The notes under the pieces were generated by a model, which saw only the letters and a list, made by a program, of their open reading frames with translations, made no database searches and had not been told where the DNA came from. Of a stretch of DNA of 64,000 nucleotides, positions 59,484 to 64,000 are shown one piece after another (within the stretch, counting starts at the first letter, position 1; each line of letters begins with the position of its first letter). This stretch comes from Alistipes sp. (GTDB taxonomy: Bacteria > Bacteroidota > Bacteroidia > Bacteroidales > Rikenellaceae): positions 62,001-126,000 of the forward strand of contig JAFQFV010000036.1 in NCBI GenBank assembly GCA_017398555.1, in the 5' to 3' direction. The translations under genes were made by a program, and so were the position numbers.

Positions 59484-60722
59484 ATGGTAAAGATAAAGCC
59501 GTTCCAGGGCATCCGCCCTCCGAAAGAGTATGCTGCCGAGGTGGCATCACGTCCTTACGATGTACTCAACTCTGTTGAGGCAAAGGCAGAGGCTACAGAG
59601 CGCTCTCTGCTCCACATCATTAAGCCGGAGATTGACTTTGACCCTATCGCTGACGAACACTCCGAGCCGGTATATCAGAAGGCGGTCGAGAATTTCCGCC
59701 TCTGGCAGGAGCGTGGTTGGCTGGTGCAGGATAGTAAGGAGTGCTACTACGTCTATGCGCAGACTATGAACGGCCGAACTCAGTATGGCCTTGTTATGTG
59801 CTGCCATTTTGAGGACTATCTGTCGGGTGCAATCAAGAAACACGAGCTCACTCGTCCCGATAAGGAGGAGGATCGTATGATTCATGTGCGCAACCAGAAG
59901 GCTAATATCGAGCCTGTATTTTTTGCCTATCCCGATAATGCCGAGATTGACGCTATCGTTGCCGAGACGGTATCAAAGCCTGCTGAGTATGACTTTACCG
60001 CTGCCGATACTTTCGGACACAAGCTGTGGGTGATTGATAATGAGGCTACTTGCCGTCGTATTACCGATATTTTCGCAACTATTCCTGCTCTCTATGTGGC
60101 TGATGGTCACCATCGTACATCTGCGGCTGCTCGCGTGGGTGCGGAGTGTAAAGCGGCCAATCCGAACCATACAGGCGAGGAGGAGTATTGCTACTTCCTT
60201 GCCGTTACATTCCCGGAGTCGCATCTGCGAATTATTGACTATAACCGCGTGGTGAAGGATTTGAATGGCCTTACCGAGGAGCAGTTCTTGGCGGCTCTTG
60301 AGGCAGATTTTGTGGTTGAGAAGGTGGGTGCAGAGATTTACACCCCTTCAGCGCTGCATAACTTCTCGATGTATCTTGCAGGTCAGTGGTATAGCCTTAC
60401 TGCAAAGCAGGGTACTTATGACGATAACGACCCAATCGGTGTGCTCGATGTAACGGTGCTCTCAAATCTTGTTTTGGATAAGATTTTGGGCATTGCAGAC
60501 CTGCGTACATCAAAGCGTATCGACTTTGTTGGCGGTATCCGCGGCCTTGGAGAGTTGCAGAAGAGGGTGGATAGCGGCGAGATGAAGGTGGCCTTTGCGC
60601 TCTATCCTGTCTCTATGCGCCAACTGATTGATATCGCCGATACGGGTAATATTATGCCGCCAAAGACCACTTGGTTTGAGCCTAAGTTGCGCTCAGGTGT
60701 GGTAATTCACTCGTTCAAATAG
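59484..60722 (+). CDS. DUF1015 family protein (SerK/ParB-like fold)
   Basis: A 412-residue cytoplasmic protein, begins VKIKPFQGIRPPKEYAAEVASRPYDVL, the DUF1015 hallmark, with KHELTRPDKEEDRMIHVRNQKANIEPVF and YVADGHHRTSAA further on. DUF1015 is distantly related to ParB and to archaeal serine kinase SerK, and in many anaerobes lies beside serC and serA. Its position 2 bases after serA supports a role in serine metabolism, possibly as a serine kinase working in the phosphoserine direction; this is inference. Confidence 0.88.
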   Translation: MVKIKPFQGIRPPKEYAAEVASRPYDVLNSVEAKAEATERSLLHIIKPEIDFDPIADEHSEPVYQKAVENFRLWQERGWLVQDSKECYYVYAQTMNGRTQYGLVMCCHFEDYLSGAIKKHELTRPDKEEDRMIHVRNQKANIEPVFFAYPDNAEIDAIVAETVSKPAEYDFTAADTFGHKLWVIDNEATCRRITDIFATIPALYVADGHHRTSAAARVGAECKAANPNHTGEEEYCYFLAVTFPESHLRIIDYNRVVKDLNGLTEEQFLAALEADFVVEKVGAEIYTPSALHNFSMYLAGQWYSLTAKQGTYDDNDPIGVLDVTVLSNLVLDKILGIADLRTSKRIDFVGGIRGLGELQKRVDSGEMKVAFALYPVSMRQLIDIADTGNIMPPKTTWFEPKLRSGVVIHSFK

Positions 60723-60757
60723 AACTTGACTTTTTTTGAAAACCGACAAAAGATTGT

Positions 60758-60765
60758 TATCTTTG
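60758..60765 (+). promoter_or_regulatory. Promoter of ppa
   Basis: TATCTTTG with TTTG at 60735-60738, spacer 19. Confidence 0.7.
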
Positions 60766-60787
60766 CCAATAAATCTAATTCAAAACT

Positions 60788-61465
60788 ATGGGAAATAAGA
60801 TTAATGATCCTATTGCTCGCTTGATGGGTCTGCGTTATAAGTCGCATCCATGGCATGGCGTTGAGGTGGGTGATAGTGCACCCGATGTAATCACTGCCTT
60901 TATTGAGATGGTACCGACAGATACCGTGAAGTATGAACTCGATAAGGTGAGCGGTTATCTGAAGATTGACCGTCCGCAGAAGTACTCAAATGTCGTTCCG
61001 GCACTCTATGGCTTCGTTCCGCAGAGCTTTTGTGGTGATAGCGTGGCACAGTACTGTATGCAGCAGAGCGGCAGAACCGATATTGTCGGTGATGGCGACC
61101 CACTCGATATCTGTGTGCTTACCGAGCGCGATATTGTTCACGGAGATATTATCTGCGAGGTGAAACCTATCGGCGGCTTCCGTATGATTGATGGTAATGA
61201 GGCTGACGATAAGATTATCGCAGTGCTTACACACGACGTTACATATAGCAGCTATAACGACATTACCGAGCTGCCAAAGGGCGTTGTAAACCGCTTGAAG
61301 CACTACTTCCTCACCTATAAGGATATGCCGGATAGCGAGAAGGCAAAGAAGGTCGAGATTGTCGATATCTACGGCCGCGAGGAGGCTCAGGAGATTATCA
61401 ATCGCTCGCTGGAGGATTATAAGTGTCATTTTGATGGGCTTGATGAAATTCTCCGCCACGTATAA
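60788..61465 (+). CDS. ppa: Inorganic pyrophosphatase, family I
   Basis: Hydrolyses pyrophosphate to drive biosynthesis. The 225-residue protein carries the family I signature GDGDPLDICVL (three aspartates for metal) and KYELDK-like VKYELDKVSG near the phosphate site, with YGFVPQSFCGD. It is somewhat longer than E. coli Ppa (175), as in other Bacteroidota. It has its own promoter; the stop codon TAA lies within the left arm of a palindromic element. Confidence 0.94.
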   Translation: MGNKINDPIARLMGLRYKSHPWHGVEVGDSAPDVITAFIEMVPTDTVKYELDKVSGYLKIDRPQKYSNVVPALYGFVPQSFCGDSVAQYCMQQSGRTDIVGDGDPLDICVLTERDIVHGDIICEVKPIGGFRMIDGNEADDKIIAVLTHDVTYSSYNDITELPKGVVNRLKHYFLTYKDMPDSEKAKKVEIVDIYGREEAQEIINRSLEDYKCHFDGLDEILRHV

Positions 61466-61637
61466 TTTGTTGTGAAAATACGGCATTAGCCGCACATCCC
61501 TAAAAGTAAACCCCTTTGGGCTGTAGGTTTTACTACTATCCCAAAGGGGTTTCTTTTGTGATGCGCACCCACTACCGCATTTTGACAACAAATTTGTCGT
61601 GATAGCGGAGTATCTGCCACACTCTGACGATAAATTA
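61463..61637. repeat. Nested palindrome family 1, copies J and K
   Basis: J (61463-61594) begins in the ppa stop codon, arms AATTTGTTGTGA and TTGACAACAAATT, core AACCCCTTTGGG...CCCAAAGGGGTT identical to copy B at 5.6 kb. K (61591-61637) is a minimal copy: TTTGTCGTGATAGCGG and CACTCTGACGATAAA with only a short inner part and no core hairpin. Confidence 0.75.
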
Positions 61638-61730
61638 TATAGTTACATTAATTACCCTTCGCAAGTCCTTTAATAACAAATTGCTCGTCACTTTAATTTG
61701 TATTCTGTGCTCATCATTCTGAATTTTTAC

Positions 61731-61738
61731 TACCTTTG
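61731..61738 (+). promoter_or_regulatory. Promoter of the PEGA-repeat gene
   Basis: TACCTTTG, 18 bases upstream of ATG 61756. Confidence 0.65.
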
Positions 61739-61755
61739 TCGTAAATATCCGAATT

Positions 61756-64000
61756 ATGAAACGACTTTTTGCAATATTTGTGGCTCTGTGTGCGGCGTTT
61801 GTGGCCGTGGCGCAGAGCGAAAATTCGATAATTATCGACCAAAATTCGTTCCGACCACTACAATCGGACGCGCTGACGGGCTTTAACATCGATCCTATCG
61901 GTGTGGACTCTTCGCGCCGTCCGTGTGCTCGTATCAAGATGAAAATCAAAAAAATGAGCCGCGAGGATATCGACAAACTCGATGTCAAAATCATCACAAA
62001 TAACCAGCTAACCAAGTGCAAAACGGCGGACTACGAAAACGGTCTTATCCTCGAAATGACCGCCAAGCCTGCCACACGTTTCTATCTCGACCACCCCGAA
62101 TTTGGACAGTCGAACGAAGTTACCCTCAACCTTGAACCCAACAAGGAGTACTACATGGAGGCGAGCCTCAATCAGACCTATTCGATTGTCGTAAATAGCG
62201 ATTTGACTGATGCGGAGATTTATATCGATGATGAATACAAGGGTCGTATAGATAGTTCTAATAGCTTGACTATTAAGGGTGTACTCGTTGGTGAACATGC
62301 ACTTAAACTCATCTGTGGAACTATTGTTCACGAACAGAAAATTAATGTTAATAGCGGCGAAATATCGTTCACTCCGCGTATTAATACAGCAGTTTTTGAA
62401 TCGCAGTTTGTGGTCTTTACGGTAGAGCCGCAAAATGCTGTTGTAATGATTGATGACAAACATTATGGACTGACGGATGGAGCTATGCGAGAGGTGTTGG
62501 ATAGCGGAACTCATAATTATACAGTTTCTGCTGCTGGCTATCATAGTGAGAGCGGAACTTTTACCGTTGCAGGCGAGAAAGTTACAAAAAATATCACCCT
62601 TACTGCCGATTCTGCAACCGTAACCCTTTCTGTAGCAGACAATGCCGAGATTTGGGTTAATGGAGTGAAGAAAGGAACAAGCAATTGGAGTGGTACGCTT
62701 AACTCAGGTGCGTATATCTTTGAAGCGAAAAAAGCAGGACACAAAACAACAACTACTTCAAAACATATCACTTCAGACAATCCAAGACAGAGTTATGTAT
62801 TACCTACGCCAGTACCAATATATGGCTCAATGATGGTGGATGGTAGCCCGATTAACGCTTACGTTATACTCGACGACAAGGGTGTGGGTCAGATGCCACT
62901 CAAATTAAACAATGTCTTAATAGGTAACCATACGCTCAAAATTTCAAAGGCAGGGTATAAGGATTATACACAGACTATTACCATCTCTGAGGGGAAAACA
63001 ACAACTGTTAATGCTACGCTTGAGAAATATATAACAACAGTACCCCAAACAACAACTAATGTACCATCAGGAGAGCGTCTTGCAATTGTGGTTAATAGTA
63101 ACGTTGCGGGTGCGGATGTTTATATAGATGGAGAATATAAAGGTCGTACAAATAAATATAATAGTTTGACTATTATGGATGTGCTTATTGGTGGGCATAT
63201 TCTTAAGGTTGTCTATGGCGGTGTTAGTCGCGAGCAGAAGATCGCGGTAAATAGAGATTCTCTCCACTTCCTCCTGAATGTTGATACAGCCGCTTCTAGA
63301 CCACAGTTTGTGATCTTTGTGGTAGAGCCGCAAGATGCGGTAGTGCTTATCGAGGGCCGACAATATGCACTACAAGAAGGTGTTATGTCATTAATGCTTG
63401 AAGGTGGAACGTACCATTATACAATTACCGCAGATGGTTACCATTCGCAGAGTGGAACGTTTATCGTTGGAGGAAGTAAAATTGAGAAGCATATTGCACT
63501 ACAACCTAAAACAACAGACGTAGTTCCTACTCCATCGCATGGCGGACGCTATAAGGTTGGTGACTACTATAATGAAAATGGTAAAAAGGGAGTGGTCTTT
63601 TATGTTGATTATACAGGAGAACACGGTAAAATTGTAAGTCTCGATGATTTAGGGGGATCATACTGTTTTTATAATAATCTTTGCCCAGAAGCAAAGAATG
63701 CTTTTTATGGTATTGATAATAGAGAAGATGGGCGTGTTAATTTGAATAATATAATGAAATTGTTAGAATGGCGCAATAGGTTTCCTATAATCAATGATAT
63801 CCAACAAAGATTGGGACAATCTTGGTATTTGCCAGCTATAGAAGAGCTAGAAATGTTAATGTTGGTAAGAAGCGAGGTGAATGTGACATTAAAGAGATAT
63901 GGTAAAGAAATAGGGAAAAGAGGAGACCATTTGTATTGGTCATCGACAGAGTATAATGCTAAAAATAAAAATGGTTATTACTGTGTGTTAGGAGTTGATT
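61756..64000 (+). CDS. Exported PEGA-repeat protein with a DUF1566-like end, 3' partial
   Basis: The frame is open from ATG 61756 to the window edge, 748 codons without a stop. Signal peptide MKRLFAIFVALCAAFVAVAQ. After a unique N-terminal part (20-140) come at least five PEGA-type beta units, each with a core such as AEIYIDDEYKGR, VVMIDDKHYG, AEIWVNGVKKG, AYVILDDKGVG, ADVYIDGEYKGR and a G(Y/H)xxxxGTF end. The block at about 143-285 is repeated at about 444-585. The C-terminal part (from about 600) resembles DUF1566/fibrobacter-type domains: GKIVSLDDLG, SWYLPAIEELEMLM, YWSSTEYNAKN. Probably a cell-surface protein; partner unknown. Confidence 0.85.
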   Translation, partial: MKRLFAIFVALCAAFVAVAQSENSIIIDQNSFRPLQSDALTGFNIDPIGVDSSRRPCARIKMKIKKMSREDIDKLDVKIITNNQLTKCKTADYENGLILEMTAKPATRFYLDHPEFGQSNEVTLNLEPNKEYYMEASLNQTYSIVVNSDLTDAEIYIDDEYKGRIDSSNSLTIKGVLVGEHALKLICGTIVHEQKINVNSGEISFTPRINTAVFESQFVVFTVEPQNAVVMIDDKHYGLTDGAMREVLDSGTHNYTVSAAGYHSESGTFTVAGEKVTKNITLTADSATVTLSVADNAEIWVNGVKKGTSNWSGTLNSGAYIFEAKKAGHKTTTTSKHITSDNPRQSYVLPTPVPIYGSMMVDGSPINAYVILDDKGVGQMPLKLNNVLIGNHTLKISKAGYKDYTQTITISEGKTTTVNATLEKYITTVPQTTTNVPSGERLAIVVNSNVAGADVYIDGEYKGRTNKYNSLTIMDVLIGGHILKVVYGGVSREQKIAVNRDSLHFLLNVDTAASRPQFVIFVVEPQDAVVLIEGRQYALQEGVMSLMLEGGTYHYTITADGYHSQSGTFIVGGSKIEKHIALQPKTTDVVPTPSHGGRYKVGDYYNENGKKGVVFYVDYTGEHGKIVSLDDLGGSYCFYNNLCPEAKNAFYGIDNREDGRVNLNNIMKLLEWRNRFPIINDIQQRLGQSWYLPAIEELEMLMLVRSEVNVTLKRYGKEIGKRGDHLYWSSTEYNAKNKNGYYCVLGVD

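Noticed and set aside
1..64000. tRNA or rRNA genes
   Set aside because: Scanned by eye for T-loop and anticodon-arm patterns and for conserved rRNA stretches; none was found.

Overview
The window is chromosomal DNA from an anaerobic member of the Bacteroidales (Bacteroidota), roughly half G+C. The evidence is the Bacteroidota promoter signature (a -7 box TAnnTTTG, often with a TTTG about 19-20 bases upstream) in front of many genes, almost no strong Shine-Dalgarno sites, and family-typical content: DUF349 repeats, TlpA/DUF4369 and DUF5106 lipoproteins, GH36 and GH97 enzymes, a serine-type sulfatase, an N-terminal-rubredoxin rubrerythrin, and the gene order rsfS-ftsH-cdsA. Genus cannot be fixed from the sequence alone. 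No rRNA, tRNA, IS transposase, integrase or CRISPR array was seen.

Layout. 0-6 kb: a left-edge gene fragment, a small secreted orphan, then mtlA-ptsH-ptsI-galK (mannitol-type PTS, its phosphocarriers, and galactokinase). 6-10 kb, minus strand: GadC-like antiporter, orphan response regulator, LemA, TPM-domain membrane protein. 10-16 kb: DUF349 protein, then pyrG-yidC-exonuclease. 16-20 kb, minus: wza-wzc-HAD export/regulation genes. 20-26 kb: GH13 enzyme, ackA-ptb, aroQ-flippase. 26-33 kb, minus: M50 protease, prs, and the operon glmS-GH36-engB. 33-34.3 kb: a RepA-like ATPase gene bracketed by inverted arrays of TGTGACA. 34.4-41 kb: rsfS, ftsH, cdsA, psd, AI-2E exporter family, riboflavin kinase, luxS, mtnN, mostly overlapping. 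41-45 kb, minus: rarA-esterase-phosphodiesterase and a TlpA-like lipoprotein. 45-49 kb: GH97, a short FNT channel, a structured RNA candidate, a zinc-ribbon protein. 49-55 kb: aspS, tadA, TPR protein, DUF5106 protein, rubrerythrin, DprA-like protein. 55-64 kb: sulfatase, serC-serA-DUF1015, ppa, and a PEGA-repeat protein running off the right edge.

Physiology. The genes describe a sugar-fermenting gut-type anaerobe: alpha-galactosides and alpha-glucans are cut by GH36, GH97 and GH13 enzymes, galactose is phosphorylated by GalK, hexitol enters by the PTS, and an acyl phosphate is turned into ATP by AckA with a phosphotransbutyrylase-type partner. S-adenosylhomocysteine is recycled by MtnN and LuxS. 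Phospholipid synthesis (cdsA, psd) is coupled to membrane quality control (ftsH, yidC).

Most unusual points: (1) the CTP synthase lacks the catalytic cysteine of its glutaminase domain and other glutamine-site residues; (2) the intergenic spaces are filled with several families of long nested palindromes, many starting exactly at a stop codon and carrying interchangeable core hairpins; (3) the ATPase gene at 33.2-34.3 kb sits between two long hairpins made of iterated TGTGACA; (4) the prs leader holds three complementary segments that could form a translation switch.
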